From Cellulomonas cellasea (GTDB lineage: Bacteria > Actinomycetota > Actinomycetes > Actinomycetales > Cellulomonadaceae), in contig NZ_BJLR01000025.1 in assembly GCF_006538745.1 (NCBI RefSeq), positions 124,001 through 188,000 on the forward strand: DNA of 64,000 nucleotides, written 5' to 3'. A program made the translations under genes and the position numbers. Positions 1-12,985 of this stretch are shown one piece after another. The notes below the pieces were generated by a model. The model was not told where the DNA came from and did not search any database. It saw only the letters and a program-made list of their open reading frames with translations. Numbering within the stretch: the first letter of the stretch is position 1; the number at the start of each line of letters is the position of its first letter.

Positions 1-290
1 GCCGAGCCGGTCGCGGCGCGCGTCGACGACGGCAGCGGCTCGTCGACTTCCCCCGCGCCGATGCCCACGCTCCACCCCCCGTGCCGGACGACGTCCAGGG
101 CGAGGTCGACGACCAGCGCAGCATCGGACAGGAGCCCCTGCACCTCGTCGCCGACCGTGCGCTCGAACGCCCGGACGACATGCATGCCCGCCCCGAGGTC
201 GTCGAGCCGGCGGTGCACACGCGCGAGGAACGGCTCGACGCGATCACCGACGCGCCGGCTGTCGATCTGGTCGATCGTGAGCGCCCACAT
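1..290 (-). CDS. SatD-like family protein, C-terminus cut by the window edge
   Basis: Only the first 96 codons are inside the window; the gene starts at ATG 288-290 and runs off position 1. The N-terminus reads MWALTIDQIDSRR, followed by a stretch with RAFERTVGDEVQGLL and later WSVGIGAGEVDEPLPSS. This pattern is known to me from SatD-family proteins of actinobacteria, whose biochemical role is not established. A good TTGTGA-17-TAGCCT promoter ends six bases before the ATG, so the mRNA is probably leaderless, which also fixes the start. An inverted repeat overlaps that promoter, so repression is possible. Family assignment is moderately sure; function is unknown. Confidence 0.6.
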   Translation of the reverse strand, partial: MWALTIDQIDSRRVGDRVEPFLARVHRRLDDLGAGMHVVRAFERTVGDEVQGLLSDAALVVDLALDVVRHGGWSVGIGAGEVDEPLPSSTRAATGS

Positions 291-296
291 AAGACA

Positions 297-325
297 AGGC
301 TATGACATTGTTAGGTCGATCACAA
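297..325 (-). promoter_or_regulatory. Leaderless promoter of the SatD-like gene
   Basis: On the minus strand the -35 box TTGTGA (320-325) and the -10 box TAGCCT (297-302) are separated by exactly 17 bases. Only TGTCTT lies between the -10 box and the ATG at 290, placing the transcription start at or next to the start codon. Confidence 0.6.
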
Positions 326-327
326 TG
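306..327. promoter_or_regulatory. Inverted repeat, candidate operator
   Basis: CATTGT (306-311) and ACAATG (322-327) form a perfect 6-base inverted repeat with a 10-base spacer. It covers the -35 box and spacer of the SatD-like promoter and sits 3 bases past the aroQ stop. The position suits a repressor site; no regulator gene is visible nearby. Confidence 0.4.
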
Positions 328-329
328 CC

Positions 330-4536
<4,207 letters not shown>

Positions 4537-4550
<14 letters not shown>

Positions 4551-5772
4551 CGACGTCCGGGCCCCCAAGGACGGGCAGCCCGGGGCGCGTCGCTCGGCGG
4601 TCCAGGATCAGGGCCACGACCGCCACGACGACCACCACGAGCCGCAGGGTGACGAGCGAGACCGTCCGGTCGAGCAGGTACGGGACGAGCACCGTTGTGG
4701 GGACGAGCGACCAGCACGCCGCCCGGAGCGCGGGACCCGGGCGCGCGTTGCTCGTCCAGGCCCAGAGCAGCGCGACCACGAGGAACGGACCGGCGTAGTA
4801 CGTGAGGAACAGCGGATCGAGCAGCAGCCGGGTGCCGATCACCGCGAGGACCACGGTCAGCGGGGAGCCTGCGCGACGCAGAGCGACCGCCGCGCCCGTG
4901 GCGACCGCGACCCCGGCCTGGGCGACGCGCAGGCCCCAGTCCGACGCCTCCGGGCCCACGACACGGGCCAGGACGGTCTCCTGCGGGATCCCCCAGCTGA
5001 ACGAGAACGTCTGCACGTCGCCCCACAGGAAGAAGGGTCCGTAGACGAGCGCCGCCAGGAGGCCGCCCACCGCACCCGCGACGACGACGGTGCGGGGCCG
5101 ACGGCCGACAAGGGCGACCGGAGCACCGAGCACGCCCCAGATCTTGACGGCGACCGCGAGCGCCAGCAGCACCCCGACGGTGCGGGGCCGGGCCCGTGCC
5201 GCCTCGAGCGCGGCGTGCGCGAGGAGCAGGCCGAGAAGGATCTCCTCGGGGTGCCCGTTGCCCACCGACTCCGCGAGCAGCCCGCCGAGGACCAGGGCGA
5301 GGCCGACCGCCCACTGGGCGGGCAGTGCGCGCGCGCCGGTGGCGGACGCCGCGCGCCGGGTGACGGCGAGGGCGTACGCGAGGACGAGCGCGCCCTGACC
5401 GGCCGCGAGCACGAACCGCATCGACGGTTCCGGCAGCCAGTCCGTGGCGGCGGTCGCCGCGCCGAGCGACAGCAAGTACAGCGGGCCGATCTGCAGACCG
5501 GGTGCACCGAACACGTCGAGGAGCCGGGGTCCGAGCATGCTCAGTCCCGCGATGCGGAACCACTCCGCGTCACCGCCGGGGACGACCGCACCGAGCGTCC
5601 CGAGGATGACCACGGCGAGCGGCAGCAGGACGAGCGCGGGGCGCTCCGCGAGGTGCTGCAGGCCCGCTGCGAGCCGGGGGCTGTCGGTGTGCAGCCGGGC
5701 GGTCTCGCGCTCGAGCCAGGTAGGGGACGAAGAGGTCTCCGGCCCGGGCACGATCTCACTGGTCACGCGCAC
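4537..5772 (-). CDS. GT87-like polytopic membrane glycosyltransferase
   Basis: A 411-residue protein with about ten hydrophobic segments. Features suggesting the polyprenyl-phosphate sugar glycosyltransferase group (GT87/DUF2029) include VPGGDAEWFRIAG in the first outer loop with an acidic pair, a GNGHPEEILLGLLLAH segment, and the FFLWGDVQTFSFSWG loop. Such enzymes transfer sugars from lipid carriers on the outer face of the membrane. Starts are possible at GTG 5772 or GTG 5766. It converges with and slightly overlaps the DUF6541-like gene; the pair sits between aroC and aroK, so surface or pilin glycosylation is a reasonable but unproven guess. Confidence 0.6.
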
Positions 5773-5811
5773 GTGTGCACACCTTCGCCGGTTCTGCTGC
5801 TACCGCCCTGT

Positions 5812-5839
5812 ACATCGGCATGTGCGGACGGGACCTGAG
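5812..5839 (-). promoter_or_regulatory. Weak FliA/WhiG-like promoter candidate before the GT87-like gene
   Basis: On the minus strand CTCAGG (5834-5839) is followed after 14 bases by GCCGATGT (5812-5819). The core CTCA to GCCGAT distance is 16, one less than in the four pilus promoters. It lies about 40 bases before the start codon. Confidence 0.3.
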
Positions 5840-5949
5840 GTGCACGCACGGCCCGTCGCACCCGGGTTCGCGAGGACGGCGCCCGCAAGCGTCCGAGGCA
5901 CCGCCCCGCAGCGGACGCGCCGGGACGGGCGCCCCCGCCGCGGCGCGCC

Positions 5950-7140
5950 TCAGCGCTGCAGCTCGGGGACCGCGTCCAGGTACGTCGTGAGGTTGCGGCG
6001 CACCTCGCCGACGGAGTCGCCGCCGGCCTTCTCGAGCAGCGCATCCGCGAGCACGAGCGCGACCATCGCCTCGGCGACGACCGCCGCGGGCGGCACGGCG
6101 CACACGTCCGAGCGCTGGTGCTGGGCCTTCGCGGCCTCGCCGGACGTCGTGTCGATGGTGTCGAGCGCACGCGGGACGGTCGAGATCGGCTTCATCGCGG
6201 CGCGCACCCGCAGGATCTCGCCGTTCGACATGCCGCCCTCGACGCCGCCGGCGCGGTTGGTGCGCCGCACGATCCGGCCCGACGCGTCGCGCTCGATCTC
6301 GTCGTGGGCCGCAGACCCGCGCCGGGCGGCGGTGCGGAAGCCGTCCCCGACCTCGACGCCCTTGATCGCCTGGATGCTCATGAGGGCGCCGGCGAGCCGC
6401 GCGTCCAGCCGGCGGTCAGCGTGCACGTAGGAACCGAGGCCCGAGGGCAGCCCGTACGCGAGCACCTCGACGACGCCGCCCAGGGTGTCCCCTGCCGCAT
6501 GGCAGGCGTCGATCTCCGCGACCATCGCCGCCGACGTCTCCGCGTCGAAGCAGCGCACCGGGTCCGCGTCGAGGTGCGCGAGGTCGTCGGGGTGCGGCAG
6601 CGCGGCGTCCTCGGGCGCCTGGACGGGCCCGATGGCGACGACGTGCGAGACGAGCCGGATCCCCGCCGCCTGCTCGAGGAAGCGCGCGGCCAGGGTCCCG
6701 AGGGCGACGCGCGTGGCCGTCTCCCGGGCGCTGGCCCGCTCGAGCACCGGCCGCGCGTCGTCGAAGGCGTACTTGCGCATGCCCACGAGGTCGGCGTGGC
6801 CGGGCCGCGGCCGGGTCAGCGGCGCGTTGCGCGCGCGGTTGAGCTTTTCCGGGTCGTCGACCGGGTCGGCGGACATCACGTCGACCCACTTGGGCCACTC
6901 GGTGTTGCCGATCTCGACCGCGAGCGGACCGCCCTGCGTCAGGCCGAGGCGCAGACCCCCGAGCACCCGGACCTCGTCCTGCTCGAACTTCATCCGCGCC
7001 CCGCGGCCGTAGCCGAGGCGCCGGCGCGCGAGCGCCGCCTGGATGTCGCTCGTCGTGACCTCGACGCCGGCCGGGAGGCCCTCGAGGATCCCGACGAGCG
7101 CCTGACCGTGGGACTCACCCGACGTCAACCAACGCAGCAT
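5950..7140 (-). CDS. aroC: Chorismate synthase
   Basis: Last step of the shikimate pathway: converts EPSP to chorismate with reduced FMN. The 396-residue protein begins [19 protein letters not shown], which is the family signature with the FMN-binding His, and contains [28 protein letters not shown] and [14 protein letters not shown]. Another ATG lies three codons upstream (7149), but GGAAGG is 9 bases before ATG 7140 and adjacent to the earlier one, so 7140 is chosen. It stands alone between the pilus terminator and the membrane-gene pair. Confidence 0.96.
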   Translation of the reverse strand: MLRWLTSGESHGQALVGILEGLPAGVEVTTSDIQAALARRRLGYGRGARMKFEQDEVRVLGGLRLGLTQGGPLAVEIGNTEWPKWVDVMSADPVDDPEKLNRARNAPLTRPRPGHADLVGMRKYAFDDARPVLERASARETATRVALGTLAARFLEQAAGIRLVSHVVAIGPVQAPEDAALPHPDDLAHLDADPVRCFDAETSAAMVAEIDACHAAGDTLGGVVEVLAYGLPSGLGSYVHADRRLDARLAGALMSIQAIKGVEVGDGFRTAARRGSAAHDEIERDASGRIVRRTNRAGGVEGGMSNGEILRVRAAMKPISTVPRALDTIDTTSGEAAKAQHQRSDVCAVPPAAVVAEAMVALVLADALLEKAGGDSVGEVRRNLTTYLDAVPELQR

Positions 7141-7175
7141 GGCCGACATCCTTCCACGAGCCCGGCGAGGTCCCG

Positions 7176-7209
7176 CGCGTCGGCCCGGTGGGTGGACCGG
7201 GCCGACGCG
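7176..7209 (-). terminator. Terminator of the pilMNO operon
   Basis: A perfect 14-bp stem (7176-7189 with 7196-7209) and a 6-base loop, starting 7 bases past the pilO stop and ending just before the aroC ribosome-binding site. It has no U-run, as is common in actinobacteria. It insulates aroC from the pilus operon. Confidence 0.75.
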
Positions 7210-7216
7210 GGGGTGC

Positions 7217-8002
7217 TCAGTCCTCGCCGCCGACCGGGATCAGCGGATTCTTGCCGGGCACCGCGCCCGGCAGGACGGGCGCCGGCGCGGCCGGGTCCGT
7301 CGGGGTCGGGAGGACCGTCGGGTCGGTGAGGACGTACATGACGCCGTCGACCGCGAGCTCGACGTGGCCGAGCTCCGTCGCAGGGCGACCGCCGCCCCCC
7401 TCCGCGACCTTCTGGCCCGTGGCACGCAGGCCCGTGACCAGGAACAGCCGCGAGGCCCGCTGGAGCGCGTCGACGAAGGCGAGCGTCGGCTCGTAGCCGC
7501 CGAGCACCGTGATGGAGACCGGCACCTGCACGAAGCCCGTGAGGGGCGCCGGGCCCGCCGGGGCGGGTGCCGTCGTTGCCGGGTCGGTCGCGCCGCCCTC
7601 GGCGGGCTCGGTCGTGGCGGGCGCGACCGGTGCCGCGACGGACACGGCGGGGACCACGGCCGTGGGCGCGCTCGGCGTCACGGACATCACGGTCACGCCG
7701 CTGGCCTTCGCGACCTCGTCGAGCTGCCGCAGGAACGCGGCGAGCTCGGCCCGGGTCGGGATTTGCACCCGGAGCGCGGCGAGCTCGGCCTTGTGCTCAG
7801 GCAGCTTCGCGAAGTCGGCCTCGAGCTGCGCGAGCTGCAGCTCCAGCAGGTCGTTCTGCGCCCGCACGGACTCGGTCTGCTCTCGCGACTCCGACGCGGT
7901 GGCGACGGTCGGCGAGACCAGCAGGAACCACGCGGCCGCGAGCATCGCCACCGCGACGAACGCGGTCCCGCCGATCCACGTGCTCTTCTTCGCTCCAGCC
8001 AT
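7217..8002 (-). CDS. pilO: Type IV pilus alignment protein PilO
   Basis: Inner-membrane partner of PilN in the PilMNO assembly platform. The 261-residue protein has a short cytosolic start, one membrane helix at about residues 11-29 ([17 protein letters not shown]), a coiled-coil stretch ([27 protein letters not shown]) with [20 protein letters not shown] typical of PilO, and a ferredoxin-like outer domain interrupted by an Ala/Pro/Thr-rich linker at about residues 115-160. It starts one base after the pilN stop and is the last gene of pilM-pilN-pilO, followed by a strong terminator. Confidence 0.88.
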   Translation of the reverse strand: MAGAKKSTWIGGTAFVAVAMLAAAWFLLVSPTVATASESREQTESVRAQNDLLELQLAQLEADFAKLPEHKAELAALRVQIPTRAELAAFLRQLDEVAKASGVTVMSVTPSAPTAVVPAVSVAAPVAPATTEPAEGGATDPATTAPAPAGPAPLTGFVQVPVSITVLGGYEPTLAFVDALQRASRLFLVTGLRATGQKVAEGGGGRPATELGHVELAVDGVMYVLTDPTVLPTPTDPAAPAPVLPGAVPGKNPLIPVGGED

Positions 8003-8003
8003 G

Positions 8004-8708
8004 TCAGCTCGCTCCTTCCACGGCGGCGAAGCGCTGGACGTACGCCACGTCGGTGATCTGGGCGGTCGCCGAGACCGTGTAGTACGACGACCCGCTGTCC
8101 GACACCACCGCGGTCGACACCCACGCGTCGGCGAGGCCGGGGACCCCGTTGAGGGCGTCGATCATCGCCGCGGTGTCCGGGAGGGTCGCCGTGCGCCCGG
8201 TGAACTGCATCTGCCCGACGCTCGGGCCCTGCAGCGCGTCCGTCGGGGCGGCGGGCGCCATGACCGGCGTCGCGCCGGTCACGAGCAGCGTCTCGAGGCT
8301 GACCTCGGCGGGCAGGACCGCGCCGACCGCGTCGAGGTAGCCCTTCCAGAGGATCTCGGTCGACATGCCGGTCTCGCGCGCCTGCCGGGTGAGCTCGAGC
8401 GCGGAGAGCACCTGCGGGACCTCCGCGTACTTCTGCTGCTCGGCCTGCAGGCGCGAGGTCTCCTCCTGCGCGGACGTCAGCTCCCGGCTCGCCGCGGACA
8501 CGTCGACGAGCGCGATCGCGTAGGCCACGACGCACAGGGTGAGCACACCGAGCAGGCTCACGCCGAGCCACTTCTTGATGGCCTTGAGGCCGCGTGCGGC
8601 GCGCACCTCGGGCGGGAGCAGGTTGACCTGCGGGAGCGAGCCGGTGCCGACGAGCGACCCCGCGCTGCTCGGCTTGGCCCGGCGGGCGCGTTCGGTCAGG
8701 GCGGTCAT
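8004..8708 (-). CDS. pilN: Type IV pilus assembly protein PilN
   Basis: Bitopic inner-membrane protein that docks on PilM through its cytosolic N-terminus. The 234 residues include the PilM-binding motif VNLLPPEVR near residue 28 (the PilN INLLP signature), a membrane helix (LLGVLTLCVVAYAIALV), a coiled-coil, and a small fimbrial-type outer domain. The ATG at 8708 overlaps the pilM stop as ATGA, which fixes the start and implies coupled translation. Confidence 0.9.
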   Translation of the reverse strand: MTALTERARRAKPSSAGSLVGTGSLPQVNLLPPEVRAARGLKAIKKWLGVSLLGVLTLCVVAYAIALVDVSAASRELTSAQEETSRLQAEQQKYAEVPQVLSALELTRQARETGMSTEILWKGYLDAVGAVLPAEVSLETLLVTGATPVMAPAAPTDALQGPSVGQMQFTGRTATLPDTAAMIDALNGVPGLADAWVSTAVVSDSGSSYYTVSATAQITDVAYVQRFAAVEGAS

Positions 8709-9763
8709 GCGGCGACTCCGTAGGCCAGGCCGACCGGGAGGGCGACCAACGACTCGAGGCCCGTGAGCGACTCGCGCGCCACGGTCTTGCCGATCTTCAG
8801 ACCCGCGAGCGGGTCGCCGAGGGTCACCGGGAGCCGGCTCGCGCTCGACAGGTACTGGCCGAGGCCGGGCAGGTGCGATCCGCCGCCGGTCAGCACGACG
8901 GCCTCGATCAGCGCGCCCGGGTTGTTCCCGGCGTAGTAGACAAACGTGTTGCGGACCGACTCGATGAGCGTGCGGGTCACGTTCGCGACCGCCTCGGCGG
9001 CGGCCTCGTGCTCGGCCTCGACCGCGTAGCCGACGCCGATGGTCCGCTTGATGACCTCGGCCTCCGCGGCCGCGATCCCGAGCGCCGACGCCACGGCCGC
9101 CGTGACGTTCTGCCCGCCGGCGGGCAGCGTGCGCACCAGGCGCGGGACGCCGCGCGCCGAGATCACGACGTTCGTGACGCTCGCGCCGATGTCGACGAGC
9201 GCCACGACGCGGTCCGCGAGGTCCCCGCGAGCCACGGCACGCAGCAGGGCGAACGCGTTGAGGTCGACCATGCTCGCGCGCAGGCCGGCGCCCTCGACCG
9301 CGAGGACGTTGGCGTTCACGGTGTCGCGCTGGGCGGCGACGAGCATGCCCTGGACCGTGCGCCCCTGCGGGCCGTCGAACTCGCTCGTCGGGTAGTAGTC
9401 GAGCAGCGCGTCGTCGGTCGACATGGGCAGCAGCTCGTGCACCTGGTAGGGCAGCGACGCGCGCAGCTGCGGCAGCGGCATCCACGGCAGGTCGAGCTCA
9501 CGGACCATCACGCGCTGGTTGCCGACGCCGAGGACGACCTCCTTGGAGTCGAACTTCGCCGCGACCCAGAGCTGGCGCAGGGCGCTCGCGACCGTCTCGG
9601 GCTGGACGACCTCGCCGTCCCGGACCGCGCCGAGCGGCAGCGGCACCTGGCCGTAGCGCACGAGGGTCGGTGTGCCCGTGCGCGCGCCGCTGCGGAACTC
9701 GAGCTCCGCAGCACGCACGCACGTCGTGCCGATGTCGAGCCCGATAACTCGGGTGCTGGCCAC
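8705..9763 (-). CDS. pilM: Type IV pilus actin-like ATPase PilM
   Basis: Cytosolic actin-like protein that binds the PilN N-terminus and links the PilNO complex to the assembly motor. The 352-residue sequence shows VIGLDIGTTCVRAAEL (phosphate-1 loop), VVALVDIGASVTNVVI (phosphate-2) and VVLTGGGSHLPGL (adenosine motif). A GTG at 9784 is in frame, but GTG 9763 has AAAGGGG five bases upstream and leads directly into the domain, so it is preferred. First gene of the pilMNO unit; a FliA-like promoter lies about 40 bases upstream. Confidence 0.92.
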   Translation of the reverse strand: MASTRVIGLDIGTTCVRAAELEFRSGARTGTPTLVRYGQVPLPLGAVRDGEVVQPETVASALRQLWVAAKFDSKEVVLGVGNQRVMVRELDLPWMPLPQLRASLPYQVHELLPMSTDDALLDYYPTSEFDGPQGRTVQGMLVAAQRDTVNANVLAVEGAGLRASMVDLNAFALLRAVARGDLADRVVALVDIGASVTNVVISARGVPRLVRTLPAGGQNVTAAVASALGIAAAEAEVIKRTIGVGYAVEAEHEAAAEAVANVTRTLIESVRNTFVYYAGNNPGALIEAVVLTGGGSHLPGLGQYLSSASRLPVTLGDPLAGLKIGKTVARESLTGLESLVALPVGLAYGVAA

Positions 9764-9799
9764 AGGTGCCCCTTTCGATGCCACACGCTTCCGTTCCCT

Positions 9800-9828
9800 C
9801 TATCGGGCGGTGGGCGGGGCTTCTTGAG
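9800..9828 (-). promoter_or_regulatory. FliA/SigD/WhiG-like promoter of pilMNO
   Basis: Minus strand CTCAAG (9823-9828), 15 bases, CCCGATAG (9800-9807), about 37 bases before the pilM start and 25 bases past the pilD stop. The same arrangement recurs before pilA, pilT and pilB. Confidence 0.65.
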
Positions 9829-9852
9829 GAGCCGTGCGAGCGACTTTGACGC

Positions 9853-10638
9853 TCAGAGGAGGTCGAGGTACGCGTCGAGCAGCGGTTCACCCGCGAGCAG
9901 GCCGACCGCGGCCCCCACGAGCATCCACGGCCCGAACGGGATGCCGGTCTTGCGGCCCGCGCGCCCCGACAGGAGCAGCGCGACGCCGAACACGCCCCCG
10001 AGCACGAACGCCGCGAACCAGCCGACGACGAGAGCGCCCCAGCCGACCCAGCCGAGGTACAGGCCGAGCACGCCGGCGAGCTTGACGTCCCCGAAGCCCA
10101 TCCCGGCCGGGTAGACGAGCACGAGCAGGAAGTACACGGCGTAGAGCACGGCGCAGCCGATCGCCGCGCGCAGCAGCGCGGGCCAGTCGCTCGCTCCCCC
10201 GGGGTTCGCGCTCGCGAGCGCGAGCAGGACCGCCGCCACCGGGTAGGAGGGCAGCACGATCGCGTTCGGCAGGCGGTGCGTGTCGAGGTCGATGAGCGCG
10301 AGCGCCACCGCGACCGCGGCGAGGTACAGGAACGCGGGCAGCGCCCACGACGGGCCGAGCCACGCGGCCGTGAGCGCGAAGAGCACCGCGGTGCCGGCCT
10401 CGACGAGCGGGTAGCGCGCCGAGATCGGTGCCGCGCAGTCGCGGCACCGGCCCCGCAGGAGGAGCCAGGACACGACCGGGACGTTGTCGCGCGGGCGGAT
10501 CTCGTGCCCGCACGCCGGGCACGCGCTCGGCGGGTGCACGACCGACTCGCGGCGCGGCACCCGCCAGACGACGACGTTGAGGAACGACCCGATGGCCGCA
10601 CCGAAGAGTGCGGCCACCAGGACGAGCGGGAGCGTCAC
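9853..10638 (-). CDS. pilD: Prepilin peptidase / N-methyltransferase
   Basis: Cleaves the leader of prepilins after the conserved Gly and methylates the new N-terminus. The 261-residue membrane protein has the N-terminal FGAAIGSFLNVVVWRVPRRES motif, two CxxC zinc-type pairs (CPACGHEI and CRDCAAPI) of the methylase domain, and both catalytic aspartates: one in ALIDLDTHRLPNAI, the other in GMGFGDVKLAGVLG. GTG 10638 overlaps the previous stop as GTGA. All substrates (major and minor pilins) lie just upstream in the same transcript. Confidence 0.94.
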   Translation of the reverse strand: MTLPLVLVAALFGAAIGSFLNVVVWRVPRRESVVHPPSACPACGHEIRPRDNVPVVSWLLLRGRCRDCAAPISARYPLVEAGTAVLFALTAAWLGPSWALPAFLYLAAVAVALALIDLDTHRLPNAIVLPSYPVAAVLLALASANPGGASDWPALLRAAIGCAVLYAVYFLLVLVYPAGMGFGDVKLAGVLGLYLGWVGWGALVVGWFAAFVLGGVFGVALLLSGRAGRKTGIPFGPWMLVGAAVGLLAGEPLLDAYLDLL

Positions 10639-12263
10639 GGCGTCGGCGCGGGCGTGCTCGCGGGCTTGACCTCGCGCTTGTAGACGACGTCGACGCGGAA
10701 GCCCGAGGCCGCGGTGGGCGTGGTGCTCGGGAAGGTGACGCCCGGGATGCCGATGGGCACGTACCGCTGCGTCATGTTGTTCCGGAGAATCACGTTGCCA
10801 CCGTACAGCTGGCCGTAGAACGTGGCCGTGTTGTTCGTCTCGAGCGTGCACGGGGTGTAGACGAACAGCGTGATCGGGGCGATCGCGAGGCTGCCGGAGT
10901 CGATCTTGAAGTTGCCCGACTTCTTGCCGCCGACCGTCTTGCCGCACTCCGCGAGCCCGTTGGGGGTCGGGTCGGGGTCCGGGATGATGATCCAGACGTT
11001 GTGCTGCGCGCCGTCCTTCGAGGTGATCTTGAAGTTGCCGGTCGCGTAAAAGTCGTTGGCGAAGATCACGAGGTCCGAGCGGAGCTGGATGTCGAGCCCG
11101 CCCTGGAACATCGTCTGGGCGCAGTGCCGCGTGTCGAAGACCGTCGGGACGGCGGGCCCCACGAGCGGGCCGTTGACCCCGTAGCTCTCCCCCGCGACGG
11201 TGCACTGGGTCTTCGCCGGGTTGCGCGCGTCCGACCAGGTCGGGGCGTTGTTCGCCACCGCGTTGTCGATGACCCACTGGCGGTAGGCCGCCGAGCGGTC
11301 GCCGGACGTGACGAAGCCCGTCCAGTCGCTCAGCCGGTAGTTGACCTCGGGGAGCTTCACGGGTACGTACTGCGGGATCGAGCTCGCCGCGACGCCGGTG
11401 CGCACGGAGCCACCCGCCTGCGGTCCGCCGCCCCACGTGCTCAGGCCGCCGACGATCATGACGTCACGGCCGTACTTGGACCCGCCCGCGAGCGTGGCGC
11501 CCGCGGACGCGTACGTGTCGACCCCGACGGTCGTCAGGCCGGCGGACTGCGCGCTGTGCACCGTGAGCGCCTTCTTGCTCCACAGGTTCTGGGTGATGCG
11601 GCACGCGTTCGAGATGTCGACCTTGCCGTCGACGACGATGAGGTTGCCGTCGATCTTGACGTTGGAGTTGCAGTTGACGTCGCCCGTGTCGACCCACACG
11701 TCGACCTCGGTGTCGGGCAGCGACGTCTCGAGCGTGAAGCCGTTCGTCGTCATGATCGAGCTCGCCGCGAAGATCGCCGCGCCGCGCCCGGGCACGCTCA
11801 GCGGCGTGAGGTTGACCTTCGACTGCACGGAGCGTCGGCTGGGCGTAGAGGACCCGACCTGGGGGGACGTCGACGTCGCCGTCACGACGGCGAGGGTCGG
11901 GCTGCCGGTCACGGCGCCGGCCGAGCACGGGAGCTGGACGTTGTTGACGTCGTAGTACGTCACGGCGGCGGACACGGTCGTGGTGCTCGGGGACGTGCCC
12001 GACGAGAACGTCCCGCTCGCCGGCCACTGGCACGGCGTGGAGGTCTCGAGCTCGGCGAACACCGCGTCGACCGCGCCCTCGGCGCTGTGCACCTGGACGG
12101 TCCGAGCACGGTCCCGCCCGGAGTCGTTCGCGGTCACGATGGTGTTCGCGACCACGACGGACGCCAGCGCGATCCCGATCAGGGCGACGGCGACCGCGGC
12201 GACGAGCGCGGCACCCCGCTCCCGGTCGTCGCCCGTCACACGGTGACGCAGCGCTCTCAGCAT
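10635..12263 (-). CDS. Large PilX-like pilus-associated protein
   Basis: A 542-residue protein of unknown exact role. It begins MLRALRHRVTGDDRERGAAL followed by a single hydrophobic helix (VAAVAVALIGIALASVVVANTIV), like the PilX N-terminus but without the Glu5 of true pilins. The remainder looks extracellular: Ser/Thr/Gly-rich, with several Cys residues that could form disulfides (for example around residues 60, 90, 195, 205) and repeated beta-type segments such as NVKIDGNLIVVDGKVDIS, reminiscent of a beta-helix. ATG 12263 has AGGAGA at good spacing. Its place among minor pilins and pilD suggests a pilus tip or surface function. Confidence 0.65.
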   Translation of the reverse strand: MLRALRHRVTGDDRERGAALVAAVAVALIGIALASVVVANTIVTANDSGRDRARTVQVHSAEGAVDAVFAELETSTPCQWPASGTFSSGTSPSTTTVSAAVTYYDVNNVQLPCSAGAVTGSPTLAVVTATSTSPQVGSSTPSRRSVQSKVNLTPLSVPGRGAAIFAASSIMTTNGFTLETSLPDTEVDVWVDTGDVNCNSNVKIDGNLIVVDGKVDISNACRITQNLWSKKALTVHSAQSAGLTTVGVDTYASAGATLAGGSKYGRDVMIVGGLSTWGGGPQAGGSVRTGVAASSIPQYVPVKLPEVNYRLSDWTGFVTSGDRSAAYRQWVIDNAVANNAPTWSDARNPAKTQCTVAGESYGVNGPLVGPAVPTVFDTRHCAQTMFQGGLDIQLRSDLVIFANDFYATGNFKITSKDGAQHNVWIIIPDPDPTPNGLAECGKTVGGKKSGNFKIDSGSLAIAPITLFVYTPCTLETNNTATFYGQLYGGNVILRNNMTQRYVPIGIPGVTFPSTTPTAASGFRVDVVYKREVKPASTPAPTP

Positions 12264-12280
12264 CGGTTCTCCTCGGTCGG

Positions 12281-12985
12281 TCACGGGGTGGGGATGGTGG
12301 CGCACTTGTCGGCGGGGTACCCGAAGACGGTGTTGCGGCCGGTCAGGACGGACGTGACGCTCGCGGGCTTCGAGGACGCCCGCTGGGCCGGGTCCTTGAG
12401 CCGCAGCGTGACCCGGATCGTCTGCGCCTCGGAGCTCGCCTGGGCCGCGGACGACGGGTCGACGTAGAACGGCGGCCAGGTCGTGGGGTCGGACTCCACG
12501 AAGCCGGTCCCGGTCGGCTTGACGACGTTGTGCGCGACGACGCGCCAGTCCTCGACCCCGCCCACGGCCTGCCAGTCCGGCCGCCACGAGCGGTACTCGA
12601 GGTCACCGAACTCCGAGCCGGCCGGGTAGATCACGCGCCACTGCACGCACTGGTACACGCCGTCCGTCTGCGTGTGCACGCGCAGCGAGTAGTACGGCGC
12701 GACGCCCGAGCCGGCGATGGTCTCGGCCGCGGGGTCGGAGATGACGTTCCCCGAGCGCACCTGCCGGTCGATCTGCATGAGGCCGAGGCGCGCCTCCTCG
12801 ACCGCGCGGTTGCGCGCGAGGTTGTCCCGCGTCTGCGTGCTCACCGAGATGAGGATCGAGAACACGATCGTCAGCAGCACCGCGAAGATCGTCATCGAGA
12901 CCATGAGCTCGACGAGGGTCCAGCCCTCGTCGCCCCGGCGTCGGCGGCGCGCCGCGGCGAGCCGGGCCCGCAGGAGATCACGCAT
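12281..12985 (-). CDS. Minor pilin, PilW/PulJ-like
   Basis: A 234-residue prepilin. The leader is long and basic (about 20 residues, rich in Arg), cleavage is expected after Gly in DEG/WTLVELMVSMTIFAVLL, Glu5 is present, and the hydrophobic helix follows. The C-terminal domain has two late Cys residues but no family I can name. It overlaps the preceding minor pilin by 8 bases, so the two are co-translated. Minor pilins of this type prime pilus assembly at the tip. Confidence 0.8.
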   Translation of the reverse strand: MRDLLRARLAAARRRRRGDEGWTLVELMVSMTIFAVLLTIVFSILISVSTQTRDNLARNRAVEEARLGLMQIDRQVRSGNVISDPAAETIAGSGVAPYYSLRVHTQTDGVYQCVQWRVIYPAGSEFGDLEYRSWRPDWQAVGGVEDWRVVAHNVVKPTGTGFVESDPTTWPPFYVDPSSAAQASSEAQTIRVTLRLKDPAQRASSKPASVTSVLTGRNTVFGYPADKCATIPTP

